A stretch of DNA of 45,326 nucleotides from a virus. The DNA lies in the IMG/VR virus record IMGVR_UViG_3300007555_000010, positions 1 to 45,326 of that record; one strand, 5' to 3'. Below the pieces are notes generated by a model. It ran no database searches. It was given only the letters and a program-made list of their open reading frames with translations, and was not told where the DNA came from. Every line of letters starts with the position of its first letter. The first letter of the stretch is position 1. Positions 16,289-24,309 of the stretch are shown here, piece after piece. A program made the translations under genes and the position numbers.

Positions 16289-18496
16289 ATGGCAGTAAAA
16301 ATTAATGGCACAGTCGTAATTGATGACAGCCGAAACGTCGTAAATGTTGTAAATGTAGATGGGCGCGATGTATCCGCAGATGGTACAAAGCTTGATACAG
16401 TTGAAACAAATGCTGATGTTACGGATAATGCTAATGTTACTGCTATTCTTTCAAATCTCGTTACTGAAAGCACAATTGCATCAACAGATTTAATCCCAGT
16501 TTATGATGGAAGTGCTAGTTTATGGCGAAAAGCAACCATCACAGCCGCCGCCCTTCAAGGAACTAAAGGGCAAAAAGGCCAAACAGGAACTACTGGTTCA
16601 CAGGGTATACAAGGTATCCAAGGCGCTACAGGTAGCACTGGAGCAAAAGGCCAAAAAGGCGAAGTTGGTGTCACTGGTAATACTGGTAGCACAGGCGCGA
16701 AAGGCCAAAAGGGTGAAGTCGGTGTAACTGGAAGCGCTGGTGGAACTGGTTCTAAAGGACAAAAAGGCGAAGTTGGCCAAAAAGGTCAGAAAGGCGAAGT
16801 GGGTGTCACAGGCAACACTGGTTCAACTGGTTCTAAGGGTCAGAAGGGCGAAATCGGAGCAACTGGTTCTGGCGGCTCAACAGGCTCAAAAGGCCAAAAA
16901 GGCGAAGTAGGGGTTACAGGAAACACTGGCTCGACAGGTGCTAAAGGGCAGAAAGGCCAAAAAGGCGAAGTAGGAAGCACAGGCGCTGGCGGTTCTAAGG
17001 GTCAAAAGGGTGAACAAGGAATACAGGGTAATCAGGGCATACAGGGTCTTACTGGGAACACAGGGGCAACAGGAAGCACTGGTGGAGTAGGGGCAACAGG
17101 TTCTAAAGGGCAAAAAGGTGAAGTAGGAAATACTGGCTCTACTGGTAGTAAGGGTCAAAAAGGCCAAACAGGTGCTACTGGTGCTGGAGGCTCAAATGGT
17201 TCGAATGGAGCAAAAGGCCAAAAGGGTGAGGTTGGAAATACAGGCGCTACAGGTGGAGTAGGGTCTACTGGCGCAAAAGGCCAGAAAGGTCAAACTGGTT
17301 CTACAGGATCGACAGGTTCTACTGGACAAAAAGGCCAGAAAGGTCAAACTGGTTCAACTGGTTCAACTGGTGGTACTGGACAAAAAGGACAGAAGGGTGA
17401 AGTAGGAGCTACAGGCTTAATTGATAACCCATATGGCGCTATCTCAGCTTATGGTAGCGCTTCTACACAACTTACTTGGAGTAACGCTCAACAAGCGTTA
17501 GATATTAAACACGCAACTGACTCTTCATCAGGGTGTGCGTTTCCTGCTTTCAGAGTGAACCTTTCTGCTGGTGAAACACATAAATTATCAATTAAATACA
17601 AATCCGAAAACGGCTCTACCAATGGTTTTTATGTTAGAGTTTACGAATATAATGCGGCTCTACCCTCTGGTAAGCTTGCTGTCTCAAACAGCGCGGCAAA
17701 CACTCTTGTTCAAGAAGACACTTCTGGAAGAACTGATTGGAAAGAAAATGTAAGCACTACAACATCTTGGCAAACAACTGATTACACATATACACCTACA
17801 TCTGGCGCGGTATGGGCATCCATAGTTGTTCTTAATTGGACAGGTCTAGGAACACAGTCGCTCTACATACGTGACCCATTCCATCAACTTATTGGGTCTT
17901 CTGGACAGAAGGGTCAGAAGGGTCAAACTGGTAATACGGGTTCTACGGGTTCTACGGGTTCTACTGGTGCGAAAGGTCAAAAAGGCCAAACAGGAAATAC
18001 AGGCAACACTGGCTCAACAGGTAGCACTGGGCAAAAAGGTCAGAAGGGTCAAACAGGCTCAACTGGTGGTACTGGTTCAGCAGGGGCAAAAGGGCAAAAG
18101 GGCGAAATTAGTGCTGGAATTGTTAGTCTTGCTTTACCTAATAATACAAGTTGGCCTTCCTCTTACACCAACACAAATTCAAATAGCTTTACACTTAGTG
18201 CAGGAACTAATGGCGCAATGCTTGATATGCAAAGCAAAAGCCAGTTTTATAATAATGTGTTTTTAGGTGCTAATATTGTAGTTAATGGTGCTGGTTCTTA
18301 TGGTATGGTATTTATAAAATCTGCAAATGGCGCTACAAGTCTTCCATTAACCTCGACAGCGGCTTTGAGTTACGGAAACCCCGCTGGAGGTGAAGCTAAT
18401 TTTATGATGTATTTATCTGCTGGCGCTAATCTTGTTCACACTAGAAATGGCAACCAATATAATAAGCAAATGAAATATAGGATTAGAACATTATGA
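16289..18496 (+). CDS. Collagen-like tail fibre protein (735 residues)
   Basis: Residues 1-90 form an attachment domain similar to part of the preceding fibre. Residues 91-378 are 96 uninterrupted Gly-X-Y triplets. Residues about 380-535 form a non-collagenous beta domain (carbohydrate-binding-like by appearance). Residues 536-607 are 24 more triplets, and about 130 residues form a C-terminal domain. Dominant triplets are GQK, GEV, GST, GAK, GSK and GNT. Every Lys in the triplets (31+8) is in the Y position, and there is no Pro. Known: Y-position Lys in Gly-X-Lys-Gly is the target of collagen lysyl hydroxylases. The enzyme gene at 19717 carries the matching domains. The stop overlaps the next start as ATGA. 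Inference: it forms a triple-helical fibre that is post-translationally modified. Confidence 0.93.
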   Translation: MAVKINGTVVIDDSRNVVNVVNVDGRDVSADGTKLDTVETNADVTDNANVTAILSNLVTESTIASTDLIPVYDGSASLWRKATITAAALQGTKGQKGQTGTTGSQGIQGIQGATGSTGAKGQKGEVGVTGNTGSTGAKGQKGEVGVTGSAGGTGSKGQKGEVGQKGQKGEVGVTGNTGSTGSKGQKGEIGATGSGGSTGSKGQKGEVGVTGNTGSTGAKGQKGQKGEVGSTGAGGSKGQKGEQGIQGNQGIQGLTGNTGATGSTGGVGATGSKGQKGEVGNTGSTGSKGQKGQTGATGAGGSNGSNGAKGQKGEVGNTGATGGVGSTGAKGQKGQTGSTGSTGSTGQKGQKGQTGSTGSTGGTGQKGQKGEVGATGLIDNPYGAISAYGSASTQLTWSNAQQALDIKHATDSSSGCAFPAFRVNLSAGETHKLSIKYKSENGSTNGFYVRVYEYNAALPSGKLAVSNSAANTLVQEDTSGRTDWKENVSTTTSWQTTDYTYTPTSGAVWASIVVLNWTGLGTQSLYIRDPFHQLIGSSGQKGQKGQTGNTGSTGSTGSTGAKGQKGQTGNTGNTGSTGSTGQKGQKGQTGSTGGTGSAGAKGQKGEISAGIVSLALPNNTSWPSSYTNTNSNSFTLSAGTNGAMLDMQSKSQFYNNVFLGANIVVNGAGSYGMVFIKSANGATSLPLTSTAALSYGNPAGGEANFMMYLSAGANLVHTRNGNQYNKQMKYRIRTL
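16559..17422 (+). repeat. Collagen Gly-X-Y repeat block 1 (96 triplets)
   Basis: There are 96 consecutive Gly-X-Y codon triplets without interruption; 31 carry Lys, all at Y, mostly as GQK pairs followed by GEV or GQT. The DNA is imperfectly repetitive: synonymous glycine codons (GGT, GGC, GGA, GGG) are mixed, which would limit recombination between repeats. Confidence 0.95.
17894..18109 (+). repeat. Collagen Gly-X-Y repeat block 2 (24 triplets)
   Basis: A second block of 24 triplets encodes eight Lys at Y (six GQK, two GAK) and no Pro. It lies between the central globular domain and the C-terminal domain of the same fibre. Confidence 0.95.
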
Positions 18497-18891
18497 CCTT
18501 ACAAATAACAAGCGTCGAAAGCGCAGAATATGATCAATTTAACGAAATTATGTTCACAGTTACTTGTGGGGATATTGAAAATGTTGTTACTAAAATTTTT
18601 AATACATCAAGAGATCAGGCAAATGATAGTATATTACAGGGTTGGCTTGACGCTGGAAATTCAATACAGCCATACGTCGCCCCAGAAATAATCTTAGAAA
18701 CTTTTGTTGATACAAGAAGGGAAGATAGAACCGAAACCTTTGCTTGGACAATAGACAAAATGAACAGTATACGCTATAACAGCCTTACGGATGAACAAAA
18801 GGTAGCAGTAGCTACATTTAGGCAGGAATGGTTAGATTACCCAAATGATGAAAGCGCTACTAGACCGCTTGTTCCAGAAGGAATATTCTGA
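18493..18891 (+). CDS. Tail fibre assembly chaperone-like small protein
   Basis: The 132-residue protein ends with a Trp-containing acidic C-terminus (ATFRQEWLDYPNDESATRPLVPEGIF) that resembles fibre-assembly/tail-chaperone proteins encoded directly after a fibre gene. It starts by ATGA overlap with the collagen fibre stop, which supports a partner role. The family assignment is tentative. Confidence 0.55.
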   Translation: MTLQITSVESAEYDQFNEIMFTVTCGDIENVVTKIFNTSRDQANDSILQGWLDAGNSIQPYVAPEIILETFVDTRREDRTETFAWTIDKMNSIRYNSLTDEQKVAVATFRQEWLDYPNDESATRPLVPEGIF

Positions 18892-19717
18892 GCCTTGGAT
18901 TAAATTCCATAGCGATAAACTTTCAATAAATTCTTTCCCAAATCCAGTTCCATCAAATAAACTTATGCCCGAATGGTTTAAGGTGCTAAAACCTCAAGTT
19001 GGTACTCCTAGTAAAATTAACGCTGGGACAGTTAAAAAATGCATGCCAGTTATGGATAGTGTTTCAAATGGCTTTATTATACCTCTTTGGTGCGATTTAG
19101 CGATTGTGGTCAGTCAAGGTTATTCGATTATAACTGAAGATGGAAAAATGGTTGAGGGTGCTGTAGCTTACTACGATAAATCAATGATTGGTAAGCCTTG
19201 GATTGAAGGTGGTTTAAAAATAAAGCATTTTGTAAAATGTGATGAATTAGTAATAAATACACATATGTCTGGGGTTAAAGATCAAGATAAAGCAATTAGT
19301 AGGCATGGATGGGAGCAAGTAGGCGAAGCATGTGATTTAAAAAAGTTTAAAATTGGCAAGGATTTGCTTAAATTTCAAAGCCCTTGGTCGATAGAAACTC
19401 CAAAAGGTTATTCTGTTCAATTTAAAAACCCATCAAATAATTGGTCTACTGATATTGAGATATTAGAGGGGATTGTAGATACAGATGAATTTTATACGCC
19501 AGTTAATTTCCCTTTTGTTTGGAAGGGCAATAAAATGGGCGAATTTCTTATACCTCAAGGGACACCATTAGTTCAAGTTGTACCTTTTAAAAGAGAAAAA
19601 TATGAAATCGAAGTTGGCGAAAGAGATGAAGACAAATATAAAATAGGTGAACACGCGCTTATTTCTACTTTTCAAGACAGATACAAAAAATTATTTTGGC
19701 ATAAAAGAAAAAAATAA
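18845..19717 (+). CDS. Conserved phage protein of unknown function in the fibre-modification cluster (DUF6065-like?)
   Basis: The 290 residues include PNPVPSNKLMPEWFKVLKP, then AGTVKKCMPVMDSVSNGFIIPLWCDL, and later GTPLVQVVPFKRE. I recall this pattern from proteins encoded near fibre genes and 2OG oxygenases in marine phages, and it may correspond to DUF6065. No catalytic motif is evident. The start overlaps the upstream gene by 47 bases without a clear Shine-Dalgarno, and the real start may be slightly downstream. Its stop overlaps the next start (TAATG), so it is coupled to the trifunctional enzyme. A role in the same pathway is inference. Confidence 0.65.
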   Translation: MMKALLDRLFQKEYSEPWIKFHSDKLSINSFPNPVPSNKLMPEWFKVLKPQVGTPSKINAGTVKKCMPVMDSVSNGFIIPLWCDLAIVVSQGYSIITEDGKMVEGAVAYYDKSMIGKPWIEGGLKIKHFVKCDELVINTHMSGVKDQDKAISRHGWEQVGEACDLKKFKIGKDLLKFQSPWSIETPKGYSVQFKNPSNNWSTDIEILEGIVDTDEFYTPVNFPFVWKGNKMGEFLIPQGTPLVQVVPFKREKYEIEVGERDEDKYKIGEHALISTFQDRYKKLFWHKRKK

Positions 19718-21507
19718 TGCCAATAATTCATCAAATATCCTTAAATGGGAATGCGTTTGATGGCAGAAAATACACATGGCGAGAGGCTATTGTTAATTCT
19801 CAATGCACACCAGACAACACATGGATTGACCCATTACATAAAAGACCTCTTATAAAAGGTGAATTTGCATGTGCGGTAAGCCATTTTAGGGTCTGGCAGA
19901 AAATTATAGATAGCGGTAAAAATGGCATTATTCTTGAGGAAGATGTTGTTATTCATGGCATTGATACAGAAGAAATAGACAATTTATTAAAAGATTACGA
20001 TAGCGTTTGGCTTGGTTATAGGAATAATTCATTGGGTTATTGGTACAATGCACACGCATATGCTATAACACCAGAAATTGCCAAGTACCTAATAAATGGT
20101 TATAGTGAGGCCATTATACCTGTTGATGAGTGGCTTCCTAAAAAGCTAAAAAATAAAAATAATTACTTCTATAAAACACCTATTGTAGATCAAATACCAA
20201 GGTCAATTCGACCATCAACCATAGAGGATACAGAAATGCTAGAAGGCAAAGACATTGATTTTCGAATAATTACAGTTGCTACAGAACCAGAAAAAATGTG
20301 GGCGCTAGAGCAATCAGCAAAAAAATATAACATTGAAGTTATTAATGTAGGTAAAGATCACCCTTGGCGAGACCCAATGGAAGGTCTTGCTGGTATGCCT
20401 AAGATACAATTGGTCAATGAATATCTTGCAACAGCACCAGATGATGCAATTATTTTGTATCTAGACGGATATGATACGTTCTTTACAGATAGTCCTTTAA
20501 ATGTACTTGAGAGATACAAACAAATGGGTGCTGATATTGTATTTGGGGCAGAAAGTGAATGTTGGCCTGATAAAAATACAGAAAATAAATGGGCAGATAC
20601 AGGCACAGAATATAAATATTTAAATAGTGGTTGCTATATTGGCACAGCAAAAGCCCTTCATAGCTTTATCTCATTGCCAATAACTGAACCAGCAAATGGT
20701 GATGATCAGCTTTATTGCCAGCAAAGATACCTAGCTATGTTTGGAATTGAGACAGATTATAGCGTTTTGTTAGACTATGAGGCTTATATTTTTCAAAACC
20801 ATGATAAAAATGTGCAATTTGTTAATAATCAATTGTGGAATTTTGAAACTAAATGTTGTGGATGTATATATCATGGCAATGGTGGGAATGAAGCTAAAGA
20901 ACACTTTGTAGAAATGGCAAGTATCTTTGGATTTACGAAATCAGAAGCAGAAGTTGTCAGCCCATATTATTTAACTTTAGATTATAAAGAAGTTGCTAAA
21001 GATATATTGGTGACAGACTTTTTAACTGAAAATCAATGTAAATTTCTAATAGATAAATCTGAAAGTCGTGGAAATTGGGGCGCTATGGAAGGCGACAAGT
21101 TCCCAGCGCAAGAAATACGGCTTAAAGATTTGGGTCTTTGGCATGAATACGAAAGACTTTGGCATGAAAAGTTAGGCAAAATATCAGAAGGGTTTTGGCC
21201 ACCTATGGAGCATATCGGCCTTAGGGACGCTTTTACTATGAGATATACAACAGATACGCAAACATCTCTGCCCTTGCATACAGATGCATCTTTAGTAACT
21301 GGAAGTGTAAAGCTAAACAGCGACTATGAAGGCGCAGAGTTAATTTTTCCAAGACAAGATTTTTCAAATATCAACGTAAAAAATGGGCAATGCATTTTGT
21401 TCCCAGCACAAGTAACACATGGCCACCATGTAAATGAACTAACATCTGGTGTTAAATATAGCCTTACTATGTGGACAAGCAGATATAAAGGAGATTTGAA
21501 TGGCTAA
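19717..21507 (+). CDS. Putative trifunctional collagen-modifying enzyme: GT25 + PLOD-type glycosyltransferase + lysyl-hydroxylase-like 2OG/Fe(II) dioxygenase
   Basis: The product has three domains in 596 residues. Residues 1 to about 178 are GT25-like: GEFACAVSHFRVWQKII, ILEEDVVI, HAYAITPE and IIPVDEWLPK, the last close to the PVDEFLP of collagen galactosyltransferases. Residues about 179-395 match the PLOD glucosyltransferase domain: IITVATEPE, WRDPMEGLAGMPK, YLDGYDTFF, CWPDKNTENKW, YLNSGCYIG, DDQLY and IYHGNGG. Residues about 420-596 match the PLOD lysyl hydroxylase domain: RYTTDTQTSLPLHTDAS, DYEGAELIFPR and VTHGHHVNELTSGVKY. H521, D523 and H570 are the expected iron ligands. K580 replaces the usual 2OG-binding Arg, ten residues after H570. 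Inferred: it hydroxylates, galactosylates and glucosylates lysines of the upstream collagen fibre. Confidence 0.88.
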   Translation: MPIIHQISLNGNAFDGRKYTWREAIVNSQCTPDNTWIDPLHKRPLIKGEFACAVSHFRVWQKIIDSGKNGIILEEDVVIHGIDTEEIDNLLKDYDSVWLGYRNNSLGYWYNAHAYAITPEIAKYLINGYSEAIIPVDEWLPKKLKNKNNYFYKTPIVDQIPRSIRPSTIEDTEMLEGKDIDFRIITVATEPEKMWALEQSAKKYNIEVINVGKDHPWRDPMEGLAGMPKIQLVNEYLATAPDDAIILYLDGYDTFFTDSPLNVLERYKQMGADIVFGAESECWPDKNTENKWADTGTEYKYLNSGCYIGTAKALHSFISLPITEPANGDDQLYCQQRYLAMFGIETDYSVLLDYEAYIFQNHDKNVQFVNNQLWNFETKCCGCIYHGNGGNEAKEHFVEMASIFGFTKSEAEVVSPYYLTLDYKEVAKDILVTDFLTENQCKFLIDKSESRGNWGAMEGDKFPAQEIRLKDLGLWHEYERLWHEKLGKISEGFWPPMEHIGLRDAFTMRYTTDTQTSLPLHTDASLVTGSVKLNSDYEGAELIFPRQDFSNINVKNGQCILFPAQVTHGHHVNELTSGVKYSLTMWTSRYKGDLNG

Positions 21508-22051
21508 AATGTTTGTTGAGATAGGTTCTGCTGATTTTGATACCTGTTTGCCTCTTGCACAATCTGGTTGGCATGGAATTTGTGTAGAGCCAGTTCCATA
21601 TTTATATAAAAGAATTAAAGATATTTATAAAGATTTACCAGTTCATGTTATGGATTATGCAATATCGGATACTAGCGGAAATCTTGATATGGCTGTTGGC
21701 AGGGATGATCGAGATTGGATAAAGGGATGTTCTCATATTATTTCTGATAATCATATTGGTTATCAATTAAGCAAACACCCTGATAGAATTAATGATTTTA
21801 AAGAAAAAATAACAGTAAATTCTATGACATTAGATGATTTGCTTTTTGACATTAAAGAAATAGATTTTTTAAAAGTAGATGTAGAAGGCCATGAATTAAA
21901 CATATTTCTAAATTATTCCTTTAATGTTAAGCCAAAAATAATCAAAGTAGAACACAAGCATGTTGACGATATAGCACTTTCTAAGAAGCTAGAGGAAAAT
22001 GGCTATTTGGTTTGGACAGAAAAACATGATATATATGCAATAAGTAAATAG
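21500..22051 (+). CDS. FkbM-family methyltransferase
   Basis: This 183-residue protein has the FkbM layout: FVEIGSADFDTCLPLAQSGW (SAM-binding loop), CVEPVPYLYKRI, and IDFLKVDVEGHELNIF, the family signature. FkbM enzymes O-methylate sugars or polyketides. It overlaps the end of the trifunctional enzyme by 8 bases, so both should be made together. Inference: it may methylate a sugar placed on the fibre. Direct action on host surface glycan is another possibility. Confidence 0.87.
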   Translation: MAKMFVEIGSADFDTCLPLAQSGWHGICVEPVPYLYKRIKDIYKDLPVHVMDYAISDTSGNLDMAVGRDDRDWIKGCSHIISDNHIGYQLSKHPDRINDFKEKITVNSMTLDDLLFDIKEIDFLKVDVEGHELNIFLNYSFNVKPKIIKVEHKHVDDIALSKKLEENGYLVWTEKHDIYAISK

Positions 22052-22061
22052 GAGTTTTATA

Positions 22062-23684
22062 ATGTCTTTTGGTTCTAGTCCCTTTGCAAGTTCGCCTTTT
22101 GCTGATGCTGGAACTGAAAACTATGAACTCAATGCTGTTGGAATAACCACATCTAGCCCTGATATTGATAATGCAGATATAACAGAAAAAAATATTCTTG
22201 GCGCTGGTAGCATTACAGTCGGCGCACCTACAATACCTCAAGGAATATTTAATTTATCAGCAGTTCTAAGCACTGCAAATCTAATAACAAATGCACCAGA
22301 CGTTGATGATGCTAATATGTCTGAAGGCGAAAGCCTTAGTGCGCCAGAACTATTGTCAGCAAGTCCAGTTCTTGGAACAGCCACAATAAATCAAGATCAA
22401 GAAATACAAGCGCCAAACTTTATATCAGCAAATCCAGACGTTCCAAATATACCAATGTCGGAACGAGAAACCTTTATTGCTGAAAATCTTGAAGCACAAG
22501 CCCCCGATATTGACCAAGGAGCTTTTTCAGAAGAAAACATACTGACTGCAAATAATGTAATTTCATTGCAACCTATTTTGTCTACATCTGCTATTAATCA
22601 AACCCAAATATTAATTGGCGAAGCGCTATCTACACAACAGCCAGTACCAGATGATGCAACTATGCAAGAGGATGAAACTTTTGTTGCCAATAACTTAATT
22701 TCAAATAGGCCAATACTTCTACAGTTAGTTCTTAATCAAGGCCATAACTTTAATACAAATGAATTAATAACACTAGCCCCATCTGTCCCAGACTTATCTG
22801 TATCAGAAGATGAAACCTTCAATGCCTCTAATTTGGATACAGAAGCCCCAGCAGTAGGCACTAACCCAATATTCCAAGTGCATATAGTTACAACGCCAGA
22901 GCTTCTCACTGGAGCGCCTATCGTTCCTGATCATGGCATATCTGAACAAGAAACATTTACTGCTAATGCAATAACTACCCCAGCAGTTGAGATTTATGGT
23001 TCTACAATCATTCAAGGACATAATTTTGGAACACCAGAATTGCTTTCTGGAGCGCCAGATGTTCCAGATCAATTTGTAAGTGAAGGTGAATCATTTGTAA
23101 CGGCTAACCTTGAAGCGCAAGCACCAAGTGTTTCAGATGCAGATATTACAGAAGGAAATGTTTTCCAAGGCGATAACCTTGATGGAAATTCACCTGATCT
23201 TCCGTTAGCCCTTTTTGATCAAGGGCATACATTTAGCACTTCAAATATAAATTCTGGCATTCCAACAATTGATATATCGTCGATTATAGAAACAAATGTA
23301 TTTACGACAGCAAATATAAATACAGCACCATCTATTGTTAATGATACAACGATGTTTGAAGATGAAACATTCACAACCAATAATATAGATACTCAACAGC
23401 CTACAGTTCCAGAAACTGCATTTTTACAAGCTCATATTTTAGATGCAAATTCTATAACATCTGGAGTTCCATCAATAGATGAAGCGTCATTAGCGCATGT
23501 TTATAACTTCTCTACAGGTGAATTGATCTCTGGTGCGCCTATTGTTCCAATACTTCTTTATGATGCGGCGTTAGGTAGAGTAGCAAATGAAGCTGAAAGT
23601 AGGTCTATTGTAGATACAACTATCAAATCTTCAAATAATTGTATAATTAACAATAAACCAAATAACGTTGAATTAGCGGCGTAA
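22062..23684 (+). CDS. Repetitive structural protein: 21 tandem 23-residue repeats
   Basis: Residues 20-502 divide into 21 consecutive 23-residue units of the form x-(E/H)-x-F-x-A-x-N-(L/I)-x-(T/A)-x-x-P-x-(V/I)-x-x-x-x-(I/F)-x-(E/Q). Endings alternate roughly between SE/TE and NQ/LQ. The unit looks like one or two short beta strands per turn, probably a beta-solenoid fibre. The 19-residue N-terminus is Ser/Phe-rich (SSPFASSPFAD). The last 38 residues differ. I recall similar HxLTAxxLxTGAPxL repeats in proteobacterial phage and prophage proteins. Function is likely virion fibre or adhesin. Confidence 0.85.
   Translation: MSFGSSPFASSPFADAGTENYELNAVGITTSSPDIDNADITEKNILGAGSITVGAPTIPQGIFNLSAVLSTANLITNAPDVDDANMSEGESLSAPELLSASPVLGTATINQDQEIQAPNFISANPDVPNIPMSERETFIAENLEAQAPDIDQGAFSEENILTANNVISLQPILSTSAINQTQILIGEALSTQQPVPDDATMQEDETFVANNLISNRPILLQLVLNQGHNFNTNELITLAPSVPDLSVSEDETFNASNLDTEAPAVGTNPIFQVHIVTTPELLTGAPIVPDHGISEQETFTANAITTPAVEIYGSTIIQGHNFGTPELLSGAPDVPDQFVSEGESFVTANLEAQAPSVSDADITEGNVFQGDNLDGNSPDLPLALFDQGHTFSTSNINSGIPTIDISSIIETNVFTTANINTAPSIVNDTTMFEDETFTTNNIDTQQPTVPETAFLQAHILDANSITSGVPSIDEASLAHVYNFSTGELISGAPIVPILLYDAALGRVANEAESRSIVDTTIKSSNNCIINNKPNNVELAA
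22119..23567 (+). repeat. 21 x 69-bp coding repeats
   Basis: The DNA encodes 21 diverged units of 69 bases with no frame change. Conservation is at the protein level rather than the nucleotide level. Confidence 0.8.
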
Positions 23685-23702
23685 AACGTGTAAGGATAGA
23701 AT

Positions 23703-24026
23703 ATGGCGTTCTTTATTAAACAAAATGATACCTCACCAGCATTGCAAGCTACTCTAAAAGATGGCTTGGGTGCGGTTGTTGATTTAACTGGTGCAAGTAT
23801 TAGGTTTCATATGAGAAAAACAGGAGACACTACTGCAAAAGTAGACGCGACGGCGGTTATAGAAAACGCAGATAATGGCTTAGTTTATTATAGCTGGGTT
23901 GCGGCAGATACAGACACAATTGGTTCTTATGAAGCTGAATTTGAGGTAACTTTTACTGGCGGAGAGATTGAAACTTTTCCAAATAATCGCTTCATAGATG
24001 TAGAAATTACAGATGACATTGCCTGA
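23703..24026 (+). CDS. BppU N-terminal-domain-like baseplate protein
   Basis: The 107 residues show the BppU_N pattern: QNDTSPALQATLKDGLGAVVDLTGASIRFHMRK near the N-terminus, then DNGLVYYSWVAADTDTIGSYEAEFEVTFTGGEIETFPNN. In lactococcal phages this domain anchors receptor-binding proteins to the baseplate; many phages carry it alone. Here it probably links fibres to the tip. Confidence 0.82.
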   Translation: MAFFIKQNDTSPALQATLKDGLGAVVDLTGASIRFHMRKTGDTTAKVDATAVIENADNGLVYYSWVAADTDTIGSYEAEFEVTFTGGEIETFPNNRFIDVEITDDIA

Positions 24027-24291
24027 TGGTGAAAAAATGCATGGTATAACACGTAGCGAATTAAAAGCCCTTATACTAGAAGCCGCAGAAAAAGGCTCAG
24101 ATAGAGCTTTGTCCAGAATAGGATTGCACGACGAAAACGCTGTGCATGATGTAAAAGAATTGCGAAATCTTCTCGAAGGATGGAGAGAAACTAAAAGCTC
24201 GGTTTGGAAAACTGCTATCAGATGGGGTACAATATTTGTGCTTGGGTTTGTTTCATTCGCTGTCTGGTCGGAGTTTAAATCAAGATTATAA
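24013..24291 (+). CDS. Small membrane protein, DUF6127-like
   Basis: A charged helical N-terminus (SELKALILEAAEKGSDRALSRIGL), then DVKELRNLLEGWRETK, is followed by one C-terminal transmembrane segment (about residues 68-88). That matches, from memory, the DUF6127 family of alphaproteobacterial phages. The start at 24013 overlaps the previous gene by 14 bases; ATG 24037 is also possible. It is possibly a holin-associated protein. Confidence 0.7.
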   Translation: MTLPDGEKMHGITRSELKALILEAAEKGSDRALSRIGLHDENAVHDVKELRNLLEGWRETKSSVWKTAIRWGTIFVLGFVSFAVWSEFKSRL

Positions 24292-24309
24292 CTCTAGGAG
24301 GGGTTTATA

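Noticed and set aside
16559-17422. CRISPR-like or satellite repeat array
   Set aside because: The repeats encode continuous Gly-X-Y triplets in frame; units vary and lack spacers of constant length.
19717-21507. Interpreting the dioxygenase domain as a prolyl 4-hydroxylase because K580 replaces the usual Arg
   Set aside because: Spacing and surrounding residues (SLxxHxDAS, DYEG, THxH) fit PLOD better, and the nearby collagen substrate has no proline. The Lys is recorded as an oddity.
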